NCBI GenBank assembly: GCA_024362935.1
Contig: JANCRA010000001.1
Location: forward strand, 60,850,930 to 60,914,929
Length of the DNA stretch: 64,000 bases
Source: Setophaga petechia
Lineage: Eukaryota; Chordata; Aves; Passeriformes; Parulidae
Direction: 5' to 3'
This document shows positions 48,622 through 62,780 of the stretch, piece after piece. Made by a program: the position numbers and the translations under genes. How positions within the stretch are numbered: the first letter of the stretch is position 1; every line of letters begins with the position of its first letter. The notes beneath the pieces are model-generated. The model saw nothing but the letters and a program-made list of their open reading frames with translations, had not been told where the DNA came from and did no database searches.

Positions 48622-51600
48622 AACTTGCCTTCCTTCCCAATAATTGGCACTCCTGGGGATGAGAAAGCCTTTTCCAGCACAGGAGCTGGCAGGCAGGATT
48701 TGGGGTGCTGCTGGAGCAGCCTCTGGCCCCAGGAGCAGGGTGGGGGTGCCTGAGAGCTCCTCTGGAAGGTTCTGGCACTTGCTGCCATCCCACAGCACCT
48801 GAGTTTGGCCCCCACTCATTGGGGCTCGGGCCCTGCTGCACTGGGGACAGATATGAATTCAGTGACAGGAGCAGCTGGGGAGCCCATTAGAGGCTGCTGC
48901 TTCTCTGCTGTCAGCATGAGGGAGGCTTTTGCTGGGAATGTGGCATTTTTCAGGTTGTACACGTGAGAACAGCTGAATCTCAGCAAAGACTCTGCAGTAA
49001 AGGTGATCTAGGTAATGCTGAAGGGTGCAAGGGTGAGCAGCAAAGGTTTCATCAAAACCAAACCCACCTGAGGAGTCCAGGGTTTCCTCTCTCTTAGATG
49101 AGTTCAGCAAAGCACAGACTGTGAACCCCTTCCAAAGGGCCCATATTCAATGCCCAGCAGTGTAAAGATCCTAACAAAATGTTCATGCAGAAAATGATGA
49201 GCACACAAGAAGGAAATGTTTGAATTCCTCAACTCAGGGGCAGGAATGTGCATTGCTGGTCTGGCACTGGAGACTGTGCTCATGTTTTCCAGAGCTGAAG
49301 CTGATATCAGTGTATTAGGTGCTGGCACCTATCTCAGCATGCATGGCTTTAAATGCAGAAAAACACATGGTCATTGCCAGAGTCTTGTTCTTTTTAGGGG
49401 CTTCCACCTGCAGTTTTTCTTGCAGTGCAACCTGGCCATCTGTCTGCTCCTGTTGTGTGTAAGGTGCAGTAATGTGGGGGTGGGTTCTGGCTCCAAAGTG
49501 AAGAGAGAGGAATAAACAACTCCTGCTAAGGAAGTGCAAAGTGCTCCTGAAGTCACCTGGATTTGGAAAAGCAAATTATGTGATTCAGAGCAAGTTATTA
49601 AAAATGGGCAAATGTGTGACTGTGGATAATGTGGATGTGTTTGAGGAAAAATCTTCTCTTTGGAATAGCCTCCTCCTGTGTGGAAGGCAGCAAGGAGTCC
49701 CAGCTGTGCTCGTGGTGTTCCTGCACTGCAGCTCTCTTGGAGGCCAAGAGCAGTTTGTGTCTGCATGGCAACATTGGAATTGTGCTCACAGAACGTGGCA
49801 TCTGACCTTGCAGAACAGAAAATCAATGCAGAACAAGTCCTGATTAGAGTTTTTTGCCAACATTGCACTTTTTAAACTCACATGGATGTGCAAGGTGAAG
49901 CACAGTGCGTAAGCTACAGGCTTATGGTAGGCTCTGAGAGGATGAATAAATTAAGCATTTGCAATTCATTTTATCTTGCAAAGTCACATTTTACCTCCCC
50001 TCATGTAAATAGATTGTATTCATTTTGTTAGTGCTTGGAAGAGCATTTTGGCAAGTTAAATGCCTAGAAGAAAGGTTTAGATCCACATTGTGAGAAGTTC
50101 ATGGATGAGGCAGTGAGGTTTTATTCTGTTCCGAGGAAGAGCAGAGTTCCATTTCCTCTTCACATACAGAGGTGCTGCTCTGCCTTTTAGAGGCAGAATG
50201 TGCATGACTTGTTACTGAACCACTTTTAGTTTGTTTGTTTTCCTGTCCAAAACAACAGGTAAATAATTTATTTGCAAATGTTCATTCAGTTTGTTTTAAA
50301 GAACATGATTTTTCTCCACAAAGGATATAAGTGATGCACATATTAAGAATTCAGAACTTCTCAGAAAAGTTGTTTTTGGTATCTCAGACCTACTTAATGC
50401 ACTTAAACACTTAGGGGTTTTTGCTAATGAAGCCTGTAGATAACTAGTTATGCTCCTGGGGACTGCTCAGGACCATTTTGATTTGAAGTAGTTTCTTTAA
50501 CTTCACTGGGATCCAAAACTCCCTGGTTCATGTTTAGCCGCTCCATGAGCTGCTCTTGTGGCACCTCCCAGCCCTGCAGGGGTCACCTGGAGCACCTGAG
50601 TTGTGCTCAGGGACCCACAGCAAAGGGGCAGTGCAGAAATGGCACTAAAGCTCTCAGGGCAATATTGCAGAGTGAGGAAATGCTGGGGCTGCCCAGCTGA
50701 GCCACTCAGTGCCTCCAGCCAGGATTGTTTCCTGCCCCAGGATGTTCAATTCCCTGTTTGACAGATGTGCAGCCTGTCTGAGTTACAATAGTTATAATAA
50801 TAGTTATAATTAGGATGGAAGTTACAGCCTGGGGCATTTAACTCCTCTGACAGCCTCAGGTGCCTGTGAAGATGTGCAAGACTGACAAAAGAGAAAAGGG
50901 AAATGCAGCTATTTGGTGGAAGCAATGAAGTTCCACAGAATGTTCCTTTCAGCTTTTCAGGATGCTGCTGGTGAATGATGGCTTCACTCCTTCATCTAGA
51001 AATGAGAGAGAAAATGTGTAAATCCAGCCATTCCCTGCCTGTAATTGATATTCTGTGACCATGTGGTGTAACTAAGAGTTATCTTTGCAGGAGTACTAAT
51101 CAGTGTCAGTCAGTAATACCAATCAGAAATGGCTTTCCATAAATCTCCCCAGGAGCAATTGGACCTCTCCAGCTTGGGACCTGCTGTAAAAAATTACCTG
51201 GCCTATCTAATCTCTGTGCTAGACAGGCTGAAAGTGCTGGCTCAAATTAGTTTGTGATGGAGGCAGATAGCTCCATTTTGACATGCCTGAACTTGAAAAG
51301 ATCTCCTTTAGCAGAAAATTGGGGAAGAGCTTAGTATGTCTTAATCCCAAATTTGAGATTTCATTTACAAGTTTATAAGGATGATTTCTATATTGATGTT
51401 TAATTTTATCTAAAGCTGCAGGAGCTCTGTCATTGCAGAGCTGAGCTTTACTCTTCTCTCCTCCTGTTGTTCTGCTAAGGAGCACCTCAAACTTGACCAA
51501 AAAAAGAAAGTCCAGGCTGAACAATTCCCATTTCTCTGCTGTGCTGGTTTTGTGCTGCCTGAGGACCCTGCATGGACAGGTCTCCATCGAGTCCTGTGCT

Positions 51601-52782
51601 CTGTGTCCATCTGTGCCTCTGGTGTTCTTCCAGCTGGGTGTGCAGTCTTCAGGCCATTGTCAAGTGACAAAACTTTCGCATTTTCCTCTGCGAAACTCTT
51701 TCATACAGTTTTTCCTGACATTGTGCTTACATTTCTCTTTATCCTGCTGCCAGGCCATTGCTGTGGCACACAGCCCTTCTTTCCCTTGGCACTTTGTCTT
51801 GTTCCTCTCTTTATGTGGTTCCAACCCACCTGAGCAGCATCGTTATTCTCACTCTTTATGGCCTTTATCAATCTTCTGTGGGAGTCATCAGCTCCAAAGG
51901 GGTCTTTGGGTTTTGTCTTGTTTGAGTCCTTCTAAACCAGATAAGGCCTTTCTAGAGCTGAGATTTTGACAAGAGTATGAGGGGAGGGGGGGTGGAATCT
52001 ACCTATCAGTGGCTCTGATATGAAATTATGACCCTGTGCACTAAAGATTGCAGACTAGAAGTAGAGAGTCCATTTTCAATAATTTATGGAAGGTGAAGGT
52101 GTTTAAGGTGTTTGGGCTCTCTGGATCTGAGTGAGCAAATGGCTCTGAGTGCAGCAGGAGGGAGATGGGGTCTGCAGACATTGGAATGGATACACAAGTG
52201 TGGGGTTATCAGGGGCCAGCAATTGTGAAAAAAGATTATGTGCTTTGTGGAGGGTAAGATGTGAAAATGGCTGATGGTCACTCATTACATAACCTAACAA
52301 TGCCTTTTATAGCTGTGCAGTGCTTTCTTTTTATAGTTCCCTTCCCCGTGGTAGGTGAAAGGGAATTATCTAAATTTATTTCATGTCTCCCAGCAGCTTC
52401 CTTATCTGTCCTATGGACTTGCTCTTGAGTTCTGGTAAATCTCTGAAATCCTTTCCCTCTGATGAAATGGTTTTGCTGGCTGTTTAGGGAAATGCCTTGA
52501 GCTGTCCTCCTGCCATAACTCCTGCACTAAACACCATCAGCCTCTCTGCTGCCTCAGTGCTGGAGTGCCCTGAGCTGGCTCCAGGAGCTGATCCCGAGAG
52601 CAGCAGGGGCAGCACTGAGGGAGCAAAGCCAGGAGCTCCCAGTGCCTTCCCCACCTGAGCAGGAGGACTGATCCCCACCCAGAGCAGGGGGAGAGCCCAG
52701 GGCAGTGTCTGAGGGGCAGGGGCTGAAGGCAGCTGCTGTGGGACGTGCCCTGCTGCCCTCCAGCCCCCAGCAGCTGGCTGTG
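48622..52782. other. Non-coding unique sequence
   Basis: The longest open frame is 165 codons on the minus strand (49371-49868), overlapped by plus-strand frames and without recognisable content. A frame of 158 codons (51493-51969, plus) is similar. Minor AT repetition (ATAGTTATAATAATAGTTATA) is visible around 50.79-50.81 kb. Confidence 0.6.
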
Positions 52783-52805
52783 CCCAGCCCTGTGCCCCCC
52801 TGCCC
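52783..52805 (-). other. G-quadruplex motif, minus strand
   Basis: C runs of 3, 3, 6 and 3 on the plus strand, separated by AG, TGTG and TG, give a four-run G motif on the minus strand with short loops. It lies in the GC-richest patch of the second half of the window (52.5-52.85 kb). Confidence 0.65.
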
Positions 52806-53265
52806 AGCTGCACTGCTCATGCCAGGAATAGGCTGCTCCTGTTGGCCACAGGAGTCTGATCCACAGTTGTCAACTTTGCAGTCCTCCTGTAGTTTTTGGT
52901 GGTTGTTTTTTCCCCTCCACCTCCTGCTATGTGCGGTTTAAATGTGGCAAATGCTGTTGGGCAGGAAAGGACTGAACTCTTGTGGCTGCTGAAAAAGCTG
53001 GAAAGCAGCCTGGGAGCTGTGCACGAGCACAAGTCCCCCAAATACAGGTGGAGGTGTCCTGCAGTGTTGAGATGTGTGCAGACAGAAACAAGGAGTTCCC
53101 AGCTGCTGAGGAGTGAATAAGGAAAAACCAGTCATCTACCCTGTCAGCTTTATTGCAGAGGAGAGAAATAACCTTTTGGGACTAAATACCATTTATGCAG
53201 GGGTTCTAGTTGAAATTCAATTAGTGCTTGTGTTGGTTCCCTGCTTGCTGTTAACAGGACTTGAA
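52806..53265. other. Non-coding unique sequence
   Basis: Overlapping chance frames only. No repeat or motif of note. Confidence 0.55.
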
Positions 53266-53281
53266 TGTGTGTGTGTGTGTG
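53266..53281 (+). repeat. (TG)8 dinucleotide microsatellite
   Basis: Eight perfect TG units. The 156-codon plus-strand open frame across this locus (53113-53583) reads them as alternating Cys and Val. That frame is not otherwise supported as coding. Confidence 0.9.
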
Positions 53282-56200
53282 GGATGCAGCTCAGTCAGAA
53301 CAGACTCTCCCTGTCCCAGAGAATGCTGAGGGAACAGCCACAGCAGGAAAAAGCTGGGACATGTACAAATTGGTGTGTGCCCTGGAGCATCTTGAACTCT
53401 GCAGATCATGTTGTGACTGAGAAGTACAGGAAAAGGCTGAGGTGTGAGCAGGGGAACAGGCAGGGATATCGTGACAGCTCCTACACCACAGTGCTCACAA
53501 CAAATGTTCTTCTGGATAGCTGTGAAATGTTATCCCCGTGGAAAAATGGAATATTCAGCTCTGTGGGAAATAGGCCTCAATAAAACTAAAGTATCAATGT
53601 GTCTTTTTACACATTTTACTGGGGATGTAATTCTCACTCTGATTCTGAAGCCACAGGATTACCAGACAGAACAGAGTGTTAAAGCACCCTGGCTGCTGTG
53701 CCAGTGTGAAGTGGCAGAAATACTGAGAGTTTTTAATAGCCAATGAATATTGAAGTATTCAAAGTGCATGTGCTGGGGCTAAGTAATGTGAATTGACTGA
53801 GTGCTGTTCTTCTAAGGGTTCATACATAAATTATTGATTTTTACTTAAGAATAAGCATCTTTTAAAATAAAAATAAAAAAAATCCAGAGCAATAGAGAGT
53901 TATTGGTTGAACCAGAATAGGCAGTTGTAAAAGAGTTTGCTAGCAAAAACAACACAAAATGGTCTGTCCACACATCTGTCCTCACTTCTCCTAAGAACGG
54001 TGGATTGTAGCAGGGAAGGGAATTTTACATCAGAAATTTAACTTAAAAAGGAAATCAAGAGGGTTTGTAAATCTGTAGCTTCAGAGAAAGATGCTGCAGT
54101 AGTGGTTTGCAAAAGCAGGCAGAAGTTGCAGTGGTGGAATTCTATATTTTTAAGCTTCTGCCAACACTATGTAAAATAAGTGAAAGAGAGAGAAGGATGC
54201 TGCTGGTTCAGGTCCTTGCCAGAATGTCCTGCTGTGGGTCAGGAGAAAGAAGCAGCTGAGATCCCTCTCCCAAATCTCCAAGGGTTACTGAAATCACCAG
54301 GCTGGCTGCTCTCTGATGCCATCTCTTGTTTCTGTGTCCTTTTCCACAGCAAGGACTCCCTGACACGTGAAGGAAAAGTTTCCCCTTTTTTTTTTTTTGG
54401 GATTTCATTGGGGCTGGAGTGTTCCTTGTGGGGATGAGCTGCTCTCTGGGAAGCAGGACCTGGCTCATCAGTTGTTAGCCCAGTCAAATCAAGCACATGG
54501 TGCCAACTAACAGGGCACTCTCCAAACCTGAGGCTGTGCTTTTTACAATTTCCTTTTTATTTAGAGTGTTCAGAGAGGCTCAGAGAAGTTCACCAGGGCA
54601 GGCTTTGAGCCCTGCTGAACTTGTGAGCATTTGTACACAGCCAGCAGGGATTGCTCCCTTCCAGTCTCTCCCAGCACATCAAGGTGAGAAGCTGAAGATG
54701 TTCAGGCAGCTCTTTTCTCCCAGGAGCCAGTGAAGGGTGTGAGCAGTAGCAGAGTTTTTGATGTTGTTACTGCATTTACTGAGGTTTTATTTGACTTCTA
54801 GAGGTGTCCTCAGCCATGGCAAGTAAGCCTTAATAAGCAGGCTTTTTGTCTTTGTTTTTACCTTCTTATTTTAAAGGGAAAGGATGACACCGCACAATTA
54901 AGAAATGATACAGGGGAGAGTTTTAAGCTGTTTTTCCAAAGTAATAATGAAATAGAAGTAATCTTCCCCCTTGGCTCATGTCTGCCATTGCCTCAACAGC
55001 CTCTTACAAATGGGGTGTAATTGCAGGGTGGGCTCTGTTTTGTCTCTAACCAGTGCTGTTCTACTCCCTACTTGGTTCTCTTCCCTGTCAGGTAAGTGTG
55101 AATCCTTCCTGGCAGTTGGAATGTGTTTCTGTGGTGCATCAGAGACAGGCCCAGGCTTTTAAAGCATTTTTTGGGTGGAAAGCTGACTGGGGAAGCCAGG
55201 AGAAGCTGTCCTGGTTTTGGGCTCTAACACATGGGTCTCTGGCTGGCCATGAAGGATTGGAGTGCTTGTCCTGGAAGAATTCTGAGTTTCACATGCAGAC
55301 ATTTATTATCTTTAATAAAATACAGTGTCTGAATCTCAGGCTGTATCCCTTTAGTTCTCTTGCTTTTTCTCCCCACCATGATTTGTCAAAAACTAAATCC
55401 AGTCCTTTTGCTAATAATAACCCTCACTAAGATTTGCAGTTGGACTTCACATCCAGCACAGACTCATCTGTTCTTTGCAGGTTGGGAAAAGCTCTCACCC
55501 ACCTTCCCACACCTCCCCAAAATCTGGCTACAGCCCATTTGATGCTCTATCCATCTATAAATTACTCATATTTTGTTACAGTGGATGTTTACAGCTTGTT
55601 AATGAGTTATTAATGTTCTGCAGCTAAGAATAAAGCAGAAACAGAAAAAGGGTTGATGTAACAACAAAGTCCTTAAATGTGAGCAGACTGAAAAGAAAGG
55701 AGTTCCTGGTGCCCTCAGTCAGTCACAGCACAGCACGTTTCAAACAGACAAACTCTGGGTCTGGCTCACTTGGATGACTGGAATTCACCCAGGAATTGAG
55801 TTTGTGCTCTGAGCATTTTAGAGTGGGCTGTTTGCAGCCTTCTCCCTGCCCTTGCCTCCTGGCAGGAATCACATCATTCTGTGAGAATCCAGATCTGGGC
55901 TGGGTCAGGATGAGGTGATTGACACAGGAAACTGGATCAGGAGCTCAGCATTGAGCTCTGTGACTCAGCAGAAAAACTCTGAAAGTAAAGAACAGTCAGA
56001 CACTGCATCACTGATGGAAATTAAAATGTGAGAGGCTTGGACTGAGTCACTTAACAAGTAAATAACTGGAAAATGGAGTGTGTAATTTACTGTGGCTCGG
56101 ATGTGTTGCCTCAAAAGAGAGAAGCCCTGCTCAGCTGCATGGGGTGTGTGGTTCCAGCAGTGGTGGGAAAAGCCTTTTCCAGAGGCAGGAGACTGGGAAA

Positions 56201-59200
56201 GGAGCAGGGCATGGATGTAATGGTGTAAGACAGAAGCCAGATGTGACAATACCTGGGGTCCCTGATTAATGATTTCCCTGGTCTTTAGCTGCCTTATTGC
56301 CCTGTCAATGCTTCCCTAATCAGAAAATCAAAGTACCAAGTGATGAACATTGATGGTGCCTGGAGCACTGCTGGTGGTAACCTTGACGGTGTAACGGATG
56401 TAAAGTTCTACTTCAGGCTCTGGTAGCTGTAAAAGCAGGGGCTGAAAAAGACAGTGTGCCTGCAAAACCTTAGTTTCCCTGGAAAAGGAAAACAAGTTTG
56501 CTGGAGTTTTCTGTTCTTAGGTGCACAACTGGTAACACTGCTGACTGCCACCAACAGATTGCAGTAATCAGCAGAGTCATGTCACCCATACAGGTGGCAA
56601 GAGATGGGGAGGGCCAGGAAAGAAATCCAAAATACAGTGCTGAAAGCTTCCTGCTAGGCTCAGTTTTAATATAATCTTCTTTTCCTGAGTCTGCTGCTGA
56701 AGTGCTGAGAGTGGAATTGGCTCTCCAGAGAGCATTCCCATTCTGAAAGCTGATATCCACTTAGGTCCTGCTGTCAAATTGAGATCCTTTCCAAGTGCCT
56801 GGGGACTGATTGTCCACTGCACCAGCCTGGAGTAAAAATGCAGCTTTAAATGGAAATATATCCATGGAAGTCATGTGGCAGAGGAGGGAGCTAATGGAAT
56901 CCTGCAGGGGTTTGCCCTCACCTCAGGCCTGTGTCCAACATCATCTCTGCAATCAGCTCTCTTGGAAGGACAGCTGGGAATTACAGCAGCTCTCACAAGG
57001 AGAATTAGTATTTTACCCACTTAGAATTTATTATTTTTAAAAATTTACCCTTTACAGAGCAAATGGCACCCCAAAATAAAGTCATTTTGAGCTGGAAATT
57101 CTCCTCCTAAAAAATTCCTCTGATATGCAGCTTTTAAACAAAGCCTTACAGACTAGTCCTGCTTCAGGATGGAATGTGTCTGTGAAAAGGGAGATGGGTG
57201 CATGTCCTATGGATGGGAGATGTACAGCTAGGCTAGGGTGAATCATCTGGTCTTTCCTGGCTTTATTTTCTTTTGGTATTTATCAAAACTGAAACCCTGT
57301 AAGTTCTTCCTTCCTGCAGGGCAGGTTTTTCTATGCCTCCCCTCAAGTCTCTTTGTTAAGCACTGATTTTTCTCCAACCTGTGTATCTACAGCTGAGAAC
57401 TCTGATCCAGGCAGTTGCTTTGGATGCAGGTTTGTTGTGGAAGAACCTTTCCCAAGCCCACTTTCCCTCCCAGTCTGTGGTTTTCACCGTGTCCCATGAG
57501 AAGGAGGTGGCTTTCTGAGGAGATTGTGTTTGCATTGCAACTGGCAAACCCACCCTCACAGGGAACAAATCTCAGCTGTGTTTGGTTGTACCAAGTGAAG
57601 CAGCACCAACTTGTGCTAAGAAACAGCCTAATCTGACTGGAGCCTATGTGTTGAAACTGTGCTCACAAGAGCATTGATAATTGTGAATTCCTTTATTTTG
57701 GTTCTGCAGAGGTCACAGGCTGTTCCTTTTCTTCAGACACGTTGCTCTTCTGCAGCCTTTCAGGATCTCTCCTTTCCCCCTGGGCAGAGAGATTAATAGG
57801 AACCTGTGTCTGGGGAGAGCTCAGGTTTTCCTGCTTGCACTCAGCTTCTTGGCAGCTGCCCCCTCTCCCTTTCCCTCTGTACATCTGATCAAAATAAATA
57901 ATGCTTTATGCTGGAAGGAGTTCAGGAGGAAAGCTTGTCCAGCCAAGGGTGGTGAGACTTGTCCTGGGAGGGGCAGTGGGGCAGCCTCAGGAATGGGATA
58001 GGAGAGAGAGGACATGTTTGAGGCATCTGGTCAGTTGGTTTCTTTGGCTTAGTTAAAGGATTTACTCTAACTTTGCAACTCACCTAATTTTTTCATTATA
58101 TTTCCAAAGACCTGCTTGGAACTGACAGAACACGTTACCCTCTGTACTAATTGTGTATGTTGATATTAAAAAATCGACTTAGTTCTCTGTGTTTCAAACA
58201 TCTTCCCATGGGGTGTGGATACTTGTGCTTGGCTAACAGACTGTCACACAGGGTTAGCATTGCCTGTGTGGCATTAAATTAATGGGGTGGGCCAGCTCTG
58301 TGAGCTCTCAATAAACAGGTACTGCAGTAACAGAGATTAAAAACTGTAGTCATGTGATATTTTTAAAGCATTTCGGTTTTTTAAGCGTAGAAACTGTTGT
58401 GCTGGTGTTGTGAGCTGTTCAGTTTGTTCTCAGGGAAAGAAATCACACCATTATTTTTCTCCCAAGTGCCATCAGTGTCCTGTGTGAGGGCATTGTTCCC
58501 TGCAGGACAGTGTCTGGCCCAGAGGGCAGGGAGGGAACACTTGATAACAGAAGGGCTGGGGTCCAGTGAGCCCAACCTCTGACCTGAGGTGAAAGGTGCA
58601 GCTGGGGAAGTGGAACTTGTGGCATTAACACCACAAGAGGTGATGCCAGCACGGAGAAATAAGTAAATAAATGTATCTGCACACACACATAGTTGTACAC
58701 TGAGAGTTTTGTGGAAATGCAGCTTCCTCAAACGCGTTTCCATTGCCTGCCAGTCCCTGCAGATCTGTCACCATGCCTGGGCTGGCATGCTGTGCCCTCC
58801 TGGGGCTGTGGCACAAAGAGTCAGGGCTGCTGAGACACATTTATGCCAGGAAATACAAGAAATTAATTTCCTGCATTGATCAGTGGAAGGCGTCCAGGCT
58901 GATTTCAATAATGAAAAATAACCCCAAGCACTGCAGCACTGAAGCTTGCAGTTCACTTTCTGACAAGGCTGCCCGCAGCAATCCAAGCTTCTGGAACAAT
59001 TTCATGTGGAATTATGTGAAAAGGTTTTAGAAGTTCAACTACAAATCATCATTTCACTAGATAAGAGTAGTGGCGCAGGAGAGAAACATTTTACTGCACT
59101 AGTTCTCTGTGAGAGTAATGCTCCATTTCATCTCTGCAGTAGCAAACTGGATGATAGCAAATATATCCCAGGAATCCCAGACCAGATTTTCCTTTCCCTT

Positions 59201-60041
59201 TGAAAAGGCACTTCAGCAGGTTCTGCACCAAACCAGGGTGTGAGACCTGACCTGCTCCTGGCAGCTGAAGCAGCCCTGAATTATTTTTCTATTACTTTAC
59301 CTGACAGCAAACCAGAAGGAAATGGGGTCTCTTGGAAATGCTGAGGAGATTTGATGAGGAAATGGTTTTAATTTTGGCTGTAAAGGGTTCAGGCATTGGA
59401 GAAATGTTTAATGGCAGGGATTCTGTGTAGAAGCTTGTTGTGACACAAGTGCTCACATTCTCCTCTCCCTCTGCTGGAATTGATGCTGTGCTGGTGGCCA
59501 CCTTTCCTACCCAGGTGTGCAAACAAATCTCCATTTCCCACACACACCTGCAGTGCCATTTTCCTCCCCTCTGGGTATGCTTTGGGGCACACCCTGTGCC
59601 CGAAGATTTGTTGATTAACTTCGGGTTGTCTGGGCCACGCCCATCTCGCCAGACCCTAGAAACACCCTGCTCTTTGCTGGGGAGGGGAGGGAGCTCCCAG
59701 CACATCAGTGCTGGCACTGGAGGTAAAAGCAGGCACAGGCTGCAGCATCCTACAGCTTGTCCCTTTCTGATCAGATCCCTGTAACTCTGGGAGTGCTCTC
59801 TGAGTCTGGGCAGGTGAGGAGCAGCAGAGAATGTGGCACCTGAGCACTGAGGGCAGGGGGAAGGAAATAAAGTCCCTGAGCCCCAGAGCTGGCGCTCAGC
59901 TCCTCCTGGAGGAGGCAGAAAATCCTGAGTGGCTTTTAAAGAGCCAACAGCAGAGCCTCAGCCTGGGCTTCTCCTGTTTCAAACCCAGTGACAGAACACA
60001 AAATGCCTCTTGATGAACCAGCAGGCATCCAGGAAGCAGAG
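53282..60041. other. Non-coding unique sequence
   Basis: No supported gene over 6.8 kb. A run of thirteen T is at 54386-54398 and a (CA)5 run at about 58.68 kb. Open frames reach 141 codons (59292-59717, minus) and 125 codons (55053-55430, plus), without domains and mostly overlapped on the other strand. A G-rich string at 59.68 kb has only three G runs. Confidence 0.6.
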
Positions 60042-60098
60042 GATCCAATGGGTATTTTATTCTGAGACCAGATCTGATGGGTATTTTATTTTGAGAGC
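60042..60098 (+). repeat. 29-bp tandem duplication, two copies
   Basis: ATGGGTATTTTATTCTGAGA (60048-60067) recurs at 60077-60096 with one mismatch, offset 29 bp. The shared GATC preceding each copy (60042 and 60071) shows that the whole 29-bp unit was duplicated. The period is not a multiple of three. Confidence 0.9.
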
Positions 60099-62780
60099 CT
60101 TTTTTATGATTTTCTATCTCACAGTTATACTGCTGCCTGTTTGTGTCTGTCAGCAAGATGGCAAAGCAGCCCAGGTGCAGCAGCCTGTGCCATCTGCCAT
60201 GTTAGAGTGTGCACTGGGCTGCTTACAACAATGCTGGCATCTCAATATTCCAGGTACTTTAATGAGTTTCTCAGACTAATTAAATGTGCAACTTGCAGAG
60301 ATCATTGGATGCCAGATTGCTGTGGCTGGGAAAAAGCTCCTAAAGCAGCTTTATGGTGGTAGAGGTGTATTTCAGGTGCAAAAATGGGGGGCATTTGATT
60401 TTAGATTAAAGAAATTAATAAGCCTGTGGAAATGTATTTTCCTGAGCCTGCCTTCATAAATCTCCACAGTTTACTTAGAAGCAAATGTGGCAGTCACTGA
60501 GAGAGGAGTATCTATGTAGGAAGTGGCAAGATTAAAGAACTCTTGATTTAATGTTTGTAAAGAATAATGGACAAGTTTCTGTCATTGCCAAACAGGCATT
60601 TGAACTGGATGCTTTCTTCCTTAAACTTTTGACTGCTCTTTTGGCTTGGATTAGTCATTTTGCTTCATCAGTCAGATGACAGGAAGGGGAAAAGGAAATA
60701 AGGGAAAAGTTGTCTTTTGACAATAAGACCTGTAATGAATGTATATGTGACAGTTCCAACTGCCACAGTACAAACTGTAGCAAAAGAGAGAAAACTGGTC
60801 TGATTTTGTGCTCTGGGTGATGGGTACAGGACTCAAATTTATTTCCCCAAGGAATGAGAATCCTGGCCATAGGATTCAATGGGTTTGAAGGCAGTTCATC
60901 AAGACAAATGCCAACACATAATGGCTTTCAACTTAGTGGGACTTCTGTCCTCAGTATTTGATTCAGAAATTCATTTTGGTGTGTGGTTTGCACTTTGCTT
61001 AAGTATTTTTTCCTAGATGGTACACACCCACTGTTAATTACATAGGCTGAGTTCTCACAATAGGAATTGGAAGAATTCACTTCCAACAGGAATTTCAGTG
61101 TAACTCCTTGAGTAAGACATTCAGTCCAGGTTGGTAGAAGAGGCACAGCTGCCATTTTCCAGCCTGGCTCCTGCCCTTCACTTTTCTCTCTCTCAGCCCG
61201 AGTTTACCTGGCAAGTTTTGCCTTTCAGGTAAAGGAGCTATTTCTTTTGTCTCCTTATGTCAGAAGTGTCACTCAGCTGTTTTGCTGCCTCTTTCCCAGG
61301 CTCCCATGGCATTGCCAGTGTCCTTAGGGAGCACAGCAATGGCACAGCACTGACTGTGCCTCCTTGCACTGCCCAGACCTGGGCTAACAGCTGCTATGGA
61401 CAGGAATGGACTCTTGGAAAGAGCCATGAATTCATTTGTGGCCTCTCTCTGCAGTGCCTTAACTGTTTCCTTTGCAAGAGGGGAAGAGAGGACAATAGAA
61501 ACAATCTGCTGGTGGGGTGAAGGCAGCGTGCAGCCTCAGTTTCAGGGGGGGCTCTGTGTGGGTCCTGGGCACCTTCCCCCAGCACTGAGCAGCTGGCAGG
61601 GCCCCATCCCACAGGCAGGGCTGGGAAGACCCTGCCCAGGGGGAAGGGGAGCAGCACCATCCTCCAGTGCTCTGCTTTCCATGGACAGGGCATGCTGTGT
61701 CATTGACCTGCTCTGCTGAAATAGAGGGGAGAGAAGGGAATTGTTCCTGAGCAGCTGGAGTCACTGTGACACTGTAATAGAGGAGCTCACTCACAGACAG
61801 GGATACTGAGCTTTAGGAGATTCCTTGAGTTCATGGCAGTAAAGCCTGGCTTGCTTTGAGTGGCAGGAATAAACACTGCCTGAATTAAACACTGCCTGTT
61901 GGGCTGTGCTGCTGTGCAGAGGGGCTGTCCTTGTGACCCCTGCAGTTCTTAAAACTTCAGTGCCAAAACCGTACTGGGTAGGCAGCAAGGAACCTCATAG
62001 CTCTTAAAAACAAATTTCTAATCCAAGTAGAATCTTGCAAATATCTCAGCCTTTCCTTATGGGAAAGCACAGCCAATAGAAATGCCACCCCTGGGGAAAT
62101 CAGGAGGGCAGGTTCTTCTGAAAGCAGATGGCAGGTACCAGAGCCAGTCCTGCTATCAGGAAAGCAAACTGGTGAGAATTGCATTGGGGATTTCAGAGGA
62201 GCTTCTGCCTGATCAGTTTTGTTTGTTTTTAATCAAGTGTCATTACATTATCATTTCAAAAAAAACAACCCAAAACCCCAAAGTACATACAGAGGGAAAG
62301 TACAGTGAGATGCTCCAGCCTGGCAAAAGCCACAGGTAGCTTAACTGTTAGTTCTTGTACAAGCAGAGAAAGAAAATATTGCCTTTATATGAGTTTGATA
62401 CATGACACTTAATTGTGCAACTGCAGAATATATGGGAGAAAGGCAGAATGAATATTTACATACCCACCCTTCCCTGTGCATTAAAATGTTAAATCACACA
62501 GCTCCTGCAGATGTTTTAGAGCTGTGAAAAGCATTGTCTTGTGCACATGGAATGGAGGCTTTCATTTTATTCAGGGGGAGGAGACAGGGCTGAATTTGCA
62601 AAGTGAAATGAATTACCTGTAGCTTAGCAGGCAAAATAAAAATTCAGAGAACTGTGGAGAGGTCAGTAGGCTTTCAGAGTAAAAAGGCATATAAAAAAAG
62701 GAGACATTCAACTGAAAATTTCCCACAGGCATTTGGAGTGTGAAACAATAACTGCACCACTGCTGAGTTCATTGTTGTCA
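60099..62780. other. Non-coding unique sequence
   Basis: No supported gene. A short repeated word TAAACACTGCCTG occurs at 61870-61882 and again about 16 bp later. GC-rich DNA at 61.4-61.75 kb yields antisense open frames of 107 and 111 codons. C/A-rich low complexity is seen around 62.26-62.28 kb. Confidence 0.6.

Noticed and set aside
49371..49868. 165-codon open frame on the minus strand
   Set aside because: No domain, signal or codon pattern is recognisable. Two plus-strand frames overlap it almost fully, and frames of this size are expected by chance among six frames of 64 kb in stop-poor patches.
51493..51969. 158-codon open frame on the plus strand
   Set aside because: Hydrophobic Leu/Phe/Ser/Cys-rich content comes from T/C-rich DNA rather than a true membrane protein. 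It has no family resemblance and shorter frames overlap it in other phases.
51980..51994. GGGGAGGGGGGGTGG
   Set aside because: The fourth G run is only two bases, so a stable quadruplex is doubtful.
53113..53583. 156-codon open frame on the plus strand
   Set aside because: It runs through a (TG)8 microsatellite read as Cys-Val repeats, has no recognisable domain, and another frame overlaps its end.
59678..59693. G-rich string GGGGAGGGGAGGG
   Set aside because: Only three G runs of three or more lie within loop distance, so it does not meet the four-run quadruplex rule.
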